Below are positions 38,309 to 46,891 of a stretch of 64,000 bases of DNA, piece after piece. The first letter of the stretch is position 1, and every line of letters begins with the position of its first letter. The notes under the pieces are model-generated. The model was not told where the DNA came from. It saw only the letters and a list, made by a program, of their open reading frames with translations, and did not search any database. Made by a program: the position numbers and the translations under genes. The stretch covers positions 22,077 to 86,076 of the forward strand of contig CALMPG010000138.1 in assembly GCA_937871915.1 (NCBI GenBank). Direction: 5' to 3'. The DNA comes from an uncultured Phycisphaerales bacterium (GTDB lineage: Bacteria; Planctomycetota; Phycisphaerae; Phycisphaerales; UBA1924).

Positions 38309-39784
38309 ATGAGCCAGTCGCCGCGCAAGCCGGATCTCAGCGAGACCTCCCCGATGGACTCCAAGGCGAGGGCGGATGCGGAGCGCGAAGCCCGCCAGGA
38401 CATCGGTCTCGAAGGCGAGCCGAGGCCTCCTGCCCCGGGTAGCAACGGATCCGGCAAGGGTGGGGGGGGTGGGAGCAGCAAGCCGGTCGCCGGCGGTCTG
38501 GACGACGAAAGCGGCTCGGAGGGCGGTCCTCCCAGAGGCAAGGCCAAGGGCGGCACCAACATCGACACGATCATCGGCAAGATCGTCGTCGACCAGGGCC
38601 TCGCCACGCCCGAGGAAGTGCAGGCCTGTCTCGAGCAGGCCCGTGCAAGCTCCACCGACGGCAACTCCAAGAGCCTCCCGCTCCTCCTCGTCGAGAACGA
38701 CTTCATCACCCGCCGCCAGCTCGAGCGCATCAAGGCCCAGGCCGAGGCCGAGCGCAGCGGCCAGCAGATCCCCGGATACAAGGTCCTCGGCCAGCTCGGC
38801 AAGGGCGCCATGGCCACCGTCTTCAAGGCCAGGCAACTCAGCCTCGACCGCGAGGTCGCCATCAAGGTCCTGCCCCGAAAGTTCACCAACAACCCGCAGT
38901 TCATCGAGCGTTTCTACGCCGAGGGCCGCGCCGCCGCCGCGCTCAACCACCCCAACATCGTCCAGGCCTTCGACGTCGGCCAGGCCGGCGACTACCACTA
39001 CTTCGTCATGGAGTACGTTGAGGGCCGAACGGTCTACGACGACATCGTCAAGCACAAGCGCTACGCCGAGACCGACGCCATCGACATCATCACGCAGGTC
39101 GCCGAGGCCCTCCAGCACGCCCACGCCAAGGGCCTTATCCACCGCGACGTCAAGCCCAAGAACATCATGCTCTCCAAGGAGGGCGTCGCCAAGCTCGCCG
39201 ACATGGGCCTCGCCCGCGCCATGTCCGACAAGGAGGCCGCCGAGGCCGAGCAGGGCAAGGCGTTCGGCACGCCCTACTACATCTCCCCCGAGCAGATCCG
39301 CGGCGAGAAGGACATCGGCCCCCCCAGCGACATCTACTCCCTCGGCGCCACGCTCTACCACATGGTCACCGGCGCCGTCCCCTTCGACGGCAAGAACCCG
39401 TCGGCGGTCATGCACAAGCATCTCAAGGCCGAACTCGTCCCGCCGGATCACGCCAACCCGAAACTCAGCCCCGGCGTCTCCGAGGTCATCGAGATGATGA
39501 TGGCCAAGTCGCCGCGCGAGCGGTACCAGTCCTGCGAAGACCTGCTGGTAGACCTGCGCGCCGTCCGCGAAAACAAGACACCGCCGATCGCGCACAAAGA
39601 CTTGGGCGGACTGGACTTGGAGAGCCTCGCCAAGGCCGAGGCCGCCGCCCCGGGGGCCACGGTGGACAGAACGTCGCCGACCAAGACGGTCATGGTGCGC
39701 CCGATTTTCCTCAAAGTGCTCATCGGGGCCCTCGCCGTCAGCCTCCTCGGCAACCTGATCTTGGCGATTCTCAACATCCGCTAA
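38309..39784 (+). CDS. Membrane-anchored Ser/Thr protein kinase
   Basis: This 491-residue protein has a charged, Gly-rich N-terminus, then a helical module (about 85-150) like the GspE/MshE N-terminal domain. The kinase domain follows, with the G-loop GKGAMATVF, K186, the HRD motif (D280) and APE-like SPEQ. A C-terminal membrane helix (about 466-486) places the kinase in the cytoplasm. The magnesium-binding DFG is DMG (298-300), common in planctomycete kinases and still acidic. Two start codons compete: TTG 38306 touches the ribosome binding site, and ATG 38309 is 3 nt from it. ATG was chosen. Confidence 0.92.
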   Translation: MSQSPRKPDLSETSPMDSKARADAEREARQDIGLEGEPRPPAPGSNGSGKGGGGGSSKPVAGGLDDESGSEGGPPRGKAKGGTNIDTIIGKIVVDQGLATPEEVQACLEQARASSTDGNSKSLPLLLVENDFITRRQLERIKAQAEAERSGQQIPGYKVLGQLGKGAMATVFKARQLSLDREVAIKVLPRKFTNNPQFIERFYAEGRAAAALNHPNIVQAFDVGQAGDYHYFVMEYVEGRTVYDDIVKHKRYAETDAIDIITQVAEALQHAHAKGLIHRDVKPKNIMLSKEGVAKLADMGLARAMSDKEAAEAEQGKAFGTPYYISPEQIRGEKDIGPPSDIYSLGATLYHMVTGAVPFDGKNPSAVMHKHLKAELVPPDHANPKLSPGVSEVIEMMMAKSPRERYQSCEDLLVDLRAVRENKTPPIAHKDLGGLDLESLAKAEAAAPGATVDRTSPTKTVMVRPIFLKVLIGALAVSLLGNLILAILNIR

Positions 39785-40117
39785 GACCGGAAGCCCCAAA
39801 CTGGTCCATCCCGGCTGCACGGGAATTCCGCCCGAAGGGGTTGCCCGACCGCTGTTCATGGTTTAGTGTTTTGCATCGGTTCGGGAATCGTTCCCGGCCG
39901 GCCTGTCCTTCTGGAGCCGTGCACCCGTGATCCGTCACTTGCATCGAATCGGTCGCGGCGCTGCGAACTCGCGGCGCTCATGACCGGTCTCCCGAAGGGA
40001 CATCCCCGCACCAGCCAGACCCGCCCCGCGCGAGCGTGGAGAGGCCGTCGAGTCGTCGATGCGACCCGCCGTCGCTTCCCACGCTTCACTTCTCACTCTT
40101 TCCAAGGAGCCTGAACC
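39785..40117. other. 333-nt region with infC promoter and leader
   Basis: This holds a likely promoter (TTGCCC at 39841, 17 nt, TAGTGT at 39864-39869) and a leader of about 240 nt up to infC. A small cgggaa/ttcccg hairpin occurs near 39882. No other gene was seen. Confidence 0.5.
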
Positions 40118-40120
40118 ATC
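40104..40120 (+). promoter_or_regulatory. Ribosome binding site and AUC start of infC
   Basis: The strong Shine-Dalgarno aaggag (40104-40109) is followed after 8 nt by ATC (40118-40120). No ATG, GTG or TTG lies in phase between the upstream stop codon (40112-40114) and ATG 40181, which is 71 nt from the Shine-Dalgarno. Confidence 0.7.
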
Positions 40121-40843
40121 CCCCCTCCCCGTCCATCCTTTTCGCGAGACAACACGGTCCGCCGCACGCGCATCAACCACATGATCCGCATCACGCCCGT
40201 CCGCCTCATCGGCGCGGCCGACGAGATGATCGGCGTGGTCGAAACCCACGAGGCCCTCAAGATGGCCGACGAGGCCGGGCTCGACCTCGTGGAGATTTCC
40301 CCCGACGCCCGCCCGCCCGTGTGCAAGATCATGGACTACGGGAAGTTCAAGTACGAGGAATCCAAGAAGGCCCAGAAGAGCCGCGCCGCCAGCAAGGTCA
40401 CCGAGATGAAGGAGGTCCGCCTCGGACGCTCGGTCAAGATCGATCCGCACGATGTGCAGATCCGCATCGACCAGTCGCGCCGCTTCCTCATGCACGGCCA
40501 CAAGGTCCTGGTGACCCAGAAGTTCCGCGGGCGCGAGATCGCCCACCGCGACATCGGCCTGGAGAACCTCGCCAAGGTCCGCGACCAGCTCGCCGACATC
40601 TCCAAGGTCGAGCAGACCCCCCGCTGGATGGGCAAGCAGGCCAGCATCATCCTCGCCCCCGACAAGATCAAGGTCGAGGCCATCAAGCGCAAGATCGCCA
40701 AGGAAAAGGCGGCCAAGGAGGGCATCTCCGAAGAGGCCGCCATGAAGGCCCAGGAAGATGAAGCCAAAAAGGCCCTCGCCGCCGCCGAGGCCGACGCGGC
40801 CGCCGCCGCCGAGGCCGACGACGAGGACGACGACGAGGAATAG
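40118..40843 (+). CDS. infC: Translation initiation factor IF-3, probable AUC start
   Basis: The 241-residue protein binds the 30S subunit and checks the start codon. It shows the IF3 N-domain (RRTRINHMIRITPVRLIG, then VVETHEAL) and the C-domain (KVTEMKEVRLG, FRGREIAHRDIG). The conserved RRTRIN segment lies before the first in-frame ATG (40181), so the true start must be upstream. Only ATC 40118 has a proper ribosome binding site. A rare start codon is the known basis of infC autoregulation in E. coli, which uses AUU. The C-terminus has a long acidic Ala/Glu/Asp tail, absent from E. coli IF3. The usual partners rpmI and rplT do not follow. Confidence 0.95.
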   Translation: MPPPRPSFSRDNTVRRTRINHMIRITPVRLIGAADEMIGVVETHEALKMADEAGLDLVEISPDARPPVCKIMDYGKFKYEESKKAQKSRAASKVTEMKEVRLGRSVKIDPHDVQIRIDQSRRFLMHGHKVLVTQKFRGREIAHRDIGLENLAKVRDQLADISKVEQTPRWMGKQASIILAPDKIKVEAIKRKIAKEKAAKEGISEEAAMKAQEDEAKKALAAAEADAAAAAEADDEDDDEE

Positions 40844-40878
40844 CCCTCGCACCGCCCTCGAATCCGATGTATCTTCCA

Positions 40879-40904
40879 CACGGGCCCGCATTCGCGGGCC
40901 CGTG
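40879..40904 (+). terminator. Terminator after infC
   Basis: A perfect 11-bp stem (cacgggcccgc/gcgggcccgtg) with an attc loop is followed by ttctcgttc, 36 nt after the infC stop. Confidence 0.75.
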
Positions 40905-40934
40905 TTCTCGTTCGGCCGATGGACACTCTGGCGA

Positions 40935-41279
40935 ATGGTCATGCGCTCGGTCATCCAGGAGTGGATCGCCCAATGGCTGGGCCTGCGCGATCGCCTCCGC
41001 CACCCGCAGGCCGAACCGGATGGGTGGTGGCTGGGCATCCGCGAGCGGATCCTCCGGTTCCTGGTCTCGCGATATGTGCACGACGACCACCTTGCCGATG
41101 GCGTTGCGTCGGACGCGTCGAGACGGACACCCCCGCCGATCCCCATCGAGCATCGGCGGACCTACTGCCGCGTCAGCCCCGAGTATCGCCCGCCGCGCAC
41201 CTGCTGCGATATGCAGGGAAAACTCCGCAGCGTCTCGAGAATCAACGCGACCAAGCGCCGGCGGTGGCGGCTCCTCTGA
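40935..41279 (+). CDS. Hypothetical small basic protein
   Basis: This is a 114-residue open frame. The start MVMRSVIQEW is followed by an amphipathic region (WWLGIRERILRFLVSRYV) and a Cys-bearing, Arg/Lys-rich C-terminus. No family is recognised. Support is the ordinary codon composition and a defined place after the infC terminator. There is no clear ribosome binding site, and two other frames are also open, so this may be non-coding. Confidence 0.4.
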   Translation: MVMRSVIQEWIAQWLGLRDRLRHPQAEPDGWWLGIRERILRFLVSRYVHDDHLADGVASDASRRTPPPIPIEHRRTYCRVSPEYRPPRTCCDMQGKLRSVSRINATKRRRWRLL

Positions 41280-41321
41280 CTTTGCTCACACCGGGTTCAC
41301 GTCGGGCATTCACAACGCCGA

Positions 41322-41327
41322 TAGACT
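41322..41327 (+). promoter_or_regulatory. -10-like TAGACT, leaderless start
   Basis: TAGACT ends 6 nt before the GTG at 41334. Confidence 0.5.
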
Positions 41328-41333
41328 GCCGTT

Positions 41334-41654
41334 GTGACCCCCAACGAGCGATCCAACACCGGCGACCACGGCGTGTCCACGCTCTCCGAGCGTGAGGGCG
41401 CCGTCGGCTGGCGCTTCGATCTCTCCCTCCCATGCGAGGACGGCGAGGAGCCCCGAACCGTCACCCTGGTCCTCTCCTGGGTTGACTACGAGTACTGGTC
41501 CCACGGCATCGCCAGCCCCTGCCGCGTCGCCGAGGCCGTCGTGCGCGCCCTGCTCGCGGCCGACCCCAAGCGCGAACTCCCCGACGAGTTCGACGCCTCA
41601 ACCGCCCGCCGCTGGGTCCGCGACCTCGACCAGCGCGTCCGCGAGATGCTCTGA
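41334..41654 (+). CDS. Conserved-looking hypothetical protein of 106 residues
   Basis: This 106-residue acidic protein has a hydrophobic strand pair (WRFDLSLPC...TVTLVLSWVDYEYW) and a C-terminal helix with DEFDASTARRW. A GTG start with TAGACT 6 nt upstream predicts a leaderless mRNA, which supports the coding status. No family is recognised. A family B palindrome follows the stop and separates it from the convergent lipoprotein gene. Confidence 0.65.
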   Translation: MTPNERSNTGDHGVSTLSEREGAVGWRFDLSLPCEDGEEPRTVTLVLSWVDYEYWSHGIASPCRVAEAVVRALLAADPKRELPDEFDASTARRWVRDLDQRVREML

Positions 41655-41670
41655 CGAGCAGCCTTGGCTG

Positions 41671-41705
41671 GGTGGCACCGGCGGCTCGCCCGCCAGTGAT
41701 GGTGC
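41671..41705. repeat. Palindromic repeat, family B
   Basis: This imperfect inverted repeat with arms ggtggcac-ggcgg type lies between convergent genes, so it may also end both transcripts. Other copies are at 5757-5793 and 55769-55805. Confidence 0.65.
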
Positions 41706-41708
41706 AAC

Positions 41709-42764
41709 TTAGCGCACCGACTTCGGTGGTCCCACCACACTCGTCGCCCGCACGCGCTGATCCCGATCCATGATCGCCTCGGCCGTGAACTCCCACACCA
41801 GCGTGTTCCCCTCCACCCGATCCGCGTCGTGCGCGAGAATCGTCCCCGGCATCGTCACCCGAACCACCCAGCGCTCATCGGCCAGGTCCTCCGTCGCCCG
41901 CCGCCTCGATCGCTCCGCTAGCGCGCCGTCGATGAACCGCTTGACCTGATCCTCCGGCAGCGCAAACCGATCCAGCGACGCCTTGATCGCCGCGTGCAGC
42001 CCCTCCATGAACGCCCGCTTCACCCCCTCCAGCGCCGCATCCCGCTCGGGCGTCCGCGGCCGTCCGAGCAGGGTCGAGGCCTCCGCGATATCGAACCGAT
42101 CCGCGAACTCCAGCGCGGCCGTGCGCAGCGACAGCGCCACCTCCTGCGGCCACGCCCGCTCGGCCTCGAGCGCCGCCGCGCCGGCCTCGATGAACCGCAC
42201 GTGCTTGTCCGCCTCCAGCCGCGCCAGCGTCCGCACCAGCACCTCCCGCTGCGCGCCGGTCATTTCGGCCGGGTCCTTCCCCTCCATGGCCTTGAACGCA
42301 TCGCCGCCCATGAGCCTCTTCTTGGCATACGCGTACTTCGCCTCCTCCCGATGCGCGTAGGTGCGCGAGAAATCGAAGTACGTGTGCCCGCCCGTCGTGT
42401 TCACCCGCAGCGTGGTCGGGAAAGCCAACCCCGACGCCGCGCGAGGATCGCCCGGCGCGCCGTACGTCCCGGGCAACCCGTCCCCCCGCGCCACGGACAA
42501 CTCCGCCACCCGAACCACGCGCGGCTTCCCCTCGGCATCCCTCTCCTCCCGCTGCGTCACCGCCCACGCCCCACCAGCCTCGGGCAGCGCATCATCCGTC
42601 TTCTTGAAGTCCTCGGGCGTGCCCCGAAACTCCGAGCGCAGCGTCGCGGAGCCGTCGGGAGCAATGGTGATGGATTCGACGCGCTCCAGGCACCCCGCAA
42701 GCATCGCCGCGCCAAGGCCCAACACCGACACAACCACGCAAGATGTGAATCGTCGAGCAAGCAT
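41709..42764 (-). CDS. Putative lipoprotein of unknown function
   Basis: This 351-residue protein has a lipoprotein signal peptide ending in LAGC (C25), so it is probably attached to the inner or outer membrane. A beta-rich N-terminal part with the [14 protein letters not shown] pattern leads to a long helical stretch and a C-terminal domain. A ggaggtgcg ribosome binding site supports ATG 42764; an upstream ATG six codons earlier is less likely. The gene overlaps the 3' end of uvrA by 173 nt in a different frame. Confidence 0.75.
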   Translation of the reverse strand: MLARRFTSCVVVSVLGLGAAMLAGCLERVESITIAPDGSATLRSEFRGTPEDFKKTDDALPEAGGAWAVTQREERDAEGKPRVVRVAELSVARGDGLPGTYGAPGDPRAASGLAFPTTLRVNTTGGHTYFDFSRTYAHREEAKYAYAKKRLMGGDAFKAMEGKDPAEMTGAQREVLVRTLARLEADKHVRFIEAGAAALEAERAWPQEVALSLRTAALEFADRFDIAEASTLLGRPRTPERDAALEGVKRAFMEGLHAAIKASLDRFALPEDQVKRFIDGALAERSRRRATEDLADERWVVRVTMPGTILAHDADRVEGNTLVWEFTAEAIMDRDQRVRATSVVGPPKSVR

Positions 42765-45700
42765 GACGCACCTCCATCGCATTGTTGGAAGGCAACAGCC
42801 CGCACGCAGAGGGGCGACAATTCTCTTGCTCCCCCGCTCCCCCGCCCCCCCGCCCCCCTGCCCCCCGCCCCCCCCGCACCCGCTCCGCCTCCAAATGCGC
42901 CCGCAAGAACCGCCCCGTGTAACTCCCCCCCACCTCCATCACCTGCTCCGGCGTCCCCGCCGCGATGATCCGTCCCCCGTTGTCACCCCCCTCCGGCCCG
43001 AGGTCGATGATCCAGTCCGCGCACTTGATCACATCGAGATTGTGCTCGATGATCACCAGCGTGTGCCCGCTGTCGGCCAGCCGGTTGAGCACCCGGATCA
43101 GCCGGGCCACATCGTCAAAGTGCAGCCCCGTCGTCGGCTCGTCGAGCACGTACAGCGTCCGCACCGCCGCCCCCGCAAACCGCGCCGCCGCGTCGGGCCT
43201 CTCTTCCTCCACCGCCTCCACCTCCACCCCATCCTCATCGTCGTCCCCATGCTTTCGCCGCCCGCCCGGAGGCCCGCCGATCTTGCCCAGTTCTGTCGCC
43301 AGTTTGACGCGCTGGGCCTCGCCCCCCGAGAGCTGCGTGCTCGGCTGCCCCAGTTCGACATACCCAAGCCCGACATCCCTCAGGCACCCGACAAACCGCC
43401 CGATCCGCGGGTGGTTCTCGAAGAACGTGCACGACTCCTCGATCGTCATCGCCAGCACATCCGCGATCGACTTCCCGCGATAGTGGACCTCCAGCGTCTC
43501 CCGGTTGTACCGCTTCCCGTCGCACACCTCGCACGACACGAACACATCCGGCAGGAAGTGCATCTCGATCTTCTTGAGCCCCTGCCCCTCGCACGCCTCG
43601 CACCGCCCGCCCCCGTTCTTGGCCGACACATTGAACGAGAACCGCCCGGGCTTGTACCCGCGGATCTTCGCCTCCTTCGTCGTCGAAAAGATCCGCCGGA
43701 TCTCGTCGAAGATCCCCGTGTACGTCGCCGGGTTGCTGCGCGGCGTGCGCCCGATGGGCGACTGGTCCACCTCGATCACCCGGTCGATCTTCTTGAGCCC
43801 GACGATCTTGTCGTGCGCCCCGGGCCGCACCCGGGCCGAGTGCAGGTCCCTCTTCGCGGCGTTGAGCAGGATGTCGTTGACCAGCGTGGACTTGCCCGAC
43901 CCCGACACGCCCGTCACGCACACGAACGCCCCGTTGCCCGCGCCGACCTTCCCCGATCCCCCCAGCGGAAACGCCGCGTCGATGTTCTTGAGGTTGTTCT
44001 CGCGTGCCCCCTTGATCACCATCGCGTTCTTCAGGTCCAGCGCCCGCCGCTTCTCCGGCGCGGGCGTCTCGATCCGCTTGATCCCCGAGAGATACTGCCC
44101 CGTCAGCGACCCCGCCTCGGCGATGATCTCCGGCACCGTCCCCTGGGCCACGATCCGGCCCCCGTGCACCCCCGGCCCCGGCCCCACATCCAGCACGTGA
44201 TCCGCGGCCCGGATCATGTCCTCGTCGTGCTCCACCACGATCACCGTGTTCCCGCCCCCGCCCGTGTCGGCAAGGTGCCGCAGCGTCGTGATCAGCCGCG
44301 CATTGTCGCGCTGGTGCAGCCCGATCGTCGGCTCGTCGAGCACGTAGCACGCCCCGACGAGTTTCGACCCGACCTGCGTCGCCAGCCGGATCCGCTGCGC
44401 CTCCCCGCCCGAGAGCGTCCCCGTCTTCCGGTCCAGCGACAGATACTCCAGCCCCACGCTCGTCAGGAACCCCATCCGCCCCAGCACTTCCTTCAGGATC
44501 GGCTCGGCGATCGTCGTCTGCTCGACCGAGAGCACCGCGTCGCGGACAAAGTCCGCCGCGTCGTTGATGGTCAGCCGCGAGAGCTCCGCGATGTTCAGCG
44601 TCCGCCCGTCGGACCGCTCCCGCCCGATCACCGTGCCACCGACCGTCGCTTTGGACGGTCGGTGCTCTGTGCCGGAATCCACCGACCGCTCAGAGCCGCG
44701 GTCGGTGGCACGGAAAATGTCCGCCGCGTGCAGGCTCGAGAGTTGCACGTGCAGCGCATCGATCTTCAGCCGGTCACCGTGGCACACCGGGCACTCCGCC
44801 TCGTGCATGTACTGCCCCAGCCACTCGCGGATGAACGACGACTCGGTCTTCTCGTACCACCCCCGCAGCGCCGCCCCGACGCCCCCGAACTTCGCCCTGA
44901 ACCTCTTCTCCTCCTCCGGCGTCGTCCCCTTGAGCAGCACCCGCACCGTCGCGGCAGGCATCGCCGCGATCGACTGGTCCGGATCTACCTTGAACGCCTC
45001 GCAGAACTTCCGCAGCATCTTGCGGAAATACCGCCCCATCGGCGGCGGCACCCGGAACGGCTTGATCGCCCCCTCCGAGATCGACTTCGACCGGTCCGGG
45101 ATCACCAGGTCCTCATCGAACTCCATGATCGTCCCGAGCCCGTGGCACTCGGCGCACGCCCCGTGCGGCGAGTTGAACGAGAACAGCCGCGGCGAGAGCT
45201 CCTCCAGCGCACACTCCGGATGGTCCGGACACGCGAACTTCTCGCTGTACACCCGATCCGTCCAAGTGCCTTGGGTGGCCCGCCGCTCCGCGGCAGCCTC
45301 GCCTTGGGTACCCCGACGCTCCGCGGCGGGTTCAACGTCGTTCATCCCACCCGCCCCGCCACGGAGTGTCGGGGTACCCGAACCCTCCACCGAGATCACG
45401 ACAGTTCCCTCCCCCAGCCGAAGCGCACTCTCGATCGCCTCCGCCAAGCGCTGCCGCACCTCCGGCTTGAGCGCGATCCGATCGACCACTACATCGATCG
45501 AGTGCTTCTCATACCGCCCCAGCCCCAGCGGATTCTCCCCACCCTTCTTCAGCGCCTCGCGGATGTCCAGCACCTCCGGGTTCTTCTCCCCGGGCGCCAC
45601 GCGGATCCGCCCCCACCCCTTGCTCTGCATGTCCTCGAGCACATCCTTGTGGAACCCCTTCTTGGCCCGCACCACCGGCGCCAGCACCATCAGCCGGGTC

Positions 45701-46440
45701 TCCTGGGTGGTCCGGCTCTCCGAGCCGGACGCATCCGATCCGGCTCGGAGAGCCGGACCACCCAACGCCATCACCGCATCCACGATCTGGCTCGCGCTCG
45801 TCGCCGAGATCGGCCGCCCGCACCGCCGCACCACCGTCCCATCCTTCTTCTCCTCCATCGGGTGCCAGCACGTCGGCGTCCCGCACCGCGCAAACAAGAG
45901 CCGCAGATAGTCGTAGATCTCCGTCGTCGTTGCCACGGTCGAGCGCGGGTTCGACACGCCGCTCCGCTGCTCGATCGCGATCGTCGGCGGCAGCCCCTCG
46001 ATGTCGTCCACATCCGGCTTCTTCAACTGATCCAGAAACTGGCGCGCATACGCCGACAGCGACTCCATGTACTTCCGCTGTCCCTCCGCAAAGATCGTGT
46101 CGAACGCCAGCGACGACTTCCCCGAACCGGAGAGCCCGGTGATCACCACCAGCCGGTCCCGCGGGATGTTCGCATCGATGTTCTTGAGGTTGTGCTCGCG
46201 GGCCCCGCGCACGCGGATGCACTGCGCCAGGTTCAACTCGCCCATCGTCACCGGCTGCGTCGGCGTCGGCGGCGCGGGCAGCGGCGAGTGGGGGGGGGCG
46301 GGATCGGCCGGGCCCGGTCCGTTCGACGATGCCCCCGACGCGCCCACCTCGATCGCCCCCCTCCCCGGCTTGCTCCGGGGCTTCGGCTCGATCGACGCGC
46401 CGGACTTCAACGTTGATGCAGGCGTGCGGCGGCCGCTCAT
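42592..46440 (-). CDS. uvrA: Excinuclease ABC subunit UvrA with three in-frame repeat insertions
   Basis: This 1282-residue frame covers UvrA, which finds damaged DNA with UvrB. It shows two ABC ATPase halves (GLSGSGKSS at 102-110; GVSGSGKST), LSGGEAQR signatures and the CEACEGQG...CEVCDG zinc finger. The typical size is about 940. The extra length comes from a 65-residue Pro-rich N-terminus (M66 is an alternative start), three palindrome-derived loops and a 35-residue acidic insert before the second Walker B. A run-on tail also adds length: UvrA homology ends near base 42880, but no stop occurs in phase until 42592, inside the lipoprotein gene. A poly-C stretch (42835-42880) lies at this end and may hide a frameshift. 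Confidence 0.95.
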   Translation of the reverse strand: MSGRRTPASTLKSGASIEPKPRSKPGRGAIEVGASGASSNGPGPADPAPPHSPLPAPPTPTQPVTMGELNLAQCIRVRGAREHNLKNIDANIPRDRLVVITGLSGSGKSSLAFDTIFAEGQRKYMESLSAYARQFLDQLKKPDVDDIEGLPPTIAIEQRSGVSNPRSTVATTTEIYDYLRLLFARCGTPTCWHPMEEKKDGTVVRRCGRPISATSASQIVDAVMALGGPALRAGSDASGSESRTTQETRLMVLAPVVRAKKGFHKDVLEDMQSKGWGRIRVAPGEKNPEVLDIREALKKGGENPLGLGRYEKHSIDVVVDRIALKPEVRQRLAEAIESALRLGEGTVVISVEGSGTPTLRGGAGGMNDVEPAAERRGTQGEAAAERRATQGTWTDRVYSEKFACPDHPECALEELSPRLFSFNSPHGACAECHGLGTIMEFDEDLVIPDRSKSISEGAIKPFRVPPPMGRYFRKMLRKFCEAFKVDPDQSIAAMPAATVRVLLKGTTPEEEKRFRAKFGGVGAALRGWYEKTESSFIREWLGQYMHEAECPVCHGDRLKIDALHVQLSSLHAADIFRATDRGSERSVDSGTEHRPSKATVGGTVIGRERSDGRTLNIAELSRLTINDAADFVRDAVLSVEQTTIAEPILKEVLGRMGFLTSVGLEYLSLDRKTGTLSGGEAQRIRLATQVGSKLVGACYVLDEPTIGLHQRDNARLITTLRHLADTGGGGNTVIVVEHDEDMIRAADHVLDVGPGPGVHGGRIVAQGTVPEIIAEAGSLTGQYLSGIKRIETPAPEKRRALDLKNAMVIKGARENNLKNIDAAFPLGGSGKVGAGNGAFVCVTGVSGSGKSTLVNDILLNAAKRDLHSARVRPGAHDKIVGLKKIDRVIEVDQSPIGRTPRSNPATYTGIFDEIRRIFSTTKEAKIRGYKPGRFSFNVSAKNGGGRCEACEGQGLKKIEMHFLPDVFVSCEVCDGKRYNRETLEVHYRGKSIADVLAMTIEESCTFFENHPRIGRFVGCLRDVGLGYVELGQPSTQLSGGEAQRVKLATELGKIGGPPGGRRKHGDDDEDGVEVEAVEEERPDAAARFAGAAVRTLYVLDEPTTGLHFDDVARLIRVLNRLADSGHTLVIIEHNLDVIKCADWIIDLGPEGGDNGGRIIAAGTPEQVMEVGGSYTGRFLRAHLEAERVRGGRGAGGRGGGGAGEQENCRPSACGLLPSNNAMEVRHACSTIHILRGCVGVGPWRGDACGVPGARRIHHHCSRRLRDAALGVSGHARGLQEDG
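44633..44711. repeat. In-frame palindromic insertion in uvrA, family D
   Basis: Outer arms gtgccaccgaccg (44633-44645) and cggtcggtggcac (44699-44711) pair perfectly, and a second hairpin (accgtc/gacggt type) lies inside. It encodes a 30-residue basic loop in the middle of UvrA, between DALHVQLSS and RTLNIAEL, where E. coli UvrA has only a short turn. Confidence 0.85.
45271..45379. repeat. In-frame palindromic insertion in uvrA, family A
   Basis: Arms 45306-45330 and 45355-45379 are 25 nt with two mismatches; a third related arm lies at 45271-45298. It encodes [11 protein letters not shown] and [18 protein letters not shown] repeats, inserted before the zinc-binding CPDHPEC segment. Confidence 0.9.
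45705..45763. repeat. In-frame palindromic insertion in uvrA, family E
   Basis: Two perfectly matching 25-nt arms (45705-45729, 45739-45763) with a 9-nt loop encode [19 protein letters not shown]. It replaces a short turn before the RLMVLAPVV strand of ATPase domain I. Confidence 0.92.
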
Positions 46441-46541
46441 CGAGGCTCCAGATCACAAATGGACGTTCTCGTCAGTTGGGGGCTTGGTAGGGTATCCACC
46501 GGTCCTCCCAAGGCCATCCGTCCCGCCCCGAAAATCCGCAT

Positions 46542-46802
46542 TCAGGGAGTGCCCGTCGCCGGAGGCTGCGGGGCCGTCGGTCCCCCCGGCACCTGCTGGC
46601 CTTGCTGCTGCCGGCTCTGCCAACTCATCACCTTGAACGTCGCCAGCAGAATCAACCCGATCGCCACCCCGATCAAATACATCCCCAGCCGCCCCCAGGT
46701 CCCATCGCGCCGTGCCGCTGCCCCGGCCTGCTCCGAGGCCAAGCCGGTACCGTCCCGCGGGGGTCGCGGGCCGTGGAGGGGTTCGGCATCGGTGGGTTCC
46801 AT
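46542..46802 (-). CDS. Small membrane protein upstream of uvrA
   Basis: This 86-residue protein has one membrane helix ([16 protein letters not shown]) flanked by a charged N-terminus and a Gln/Pro-rich C-terminus. A TAGGAT box (46812-46817) ends 9 nt before the ATG, giving a leader of only a few nucleotides. It is on the same strand as uvrA, 101 nt upstream. The function is unknown. Confidence 0.6.
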   Translation of the reverse strand: MEPTDAEPLHGPRPPRDGTGLASEQAGAAARRDGTWGRLGMYLIGVAIGLILLATFKVMSWQSRQQQGQQVPGGPTAPQPPATGTP

Positions 46803-46891
46803 GCTCGTCGAATCCTACCAGAACCCCCGGCCCCGCGAGCACGACATGTCCCGCACGATCCCCCGCCGATGCCCCCACGCTCGCCGCCGGC

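Noticed and set aside
40181..40843. infC starting at ATG 40181
   Set aside because: It would remove the conserved RRTRIN segment and leaves the strong ribosome binding site 71 nt away.
44633..45763. The uvrA insertions as inteins or group I/II introns
   Set aside because: They are short (about 60-110 nt), palindromic and translated through; no splicing motifs or endonuclease.
42361..46416. A plus-strand open frame of 1351 codons opposite uvrA
   Set aside because: It is Arg/Pro-rich and antisense to a clearly recognised UvrA.
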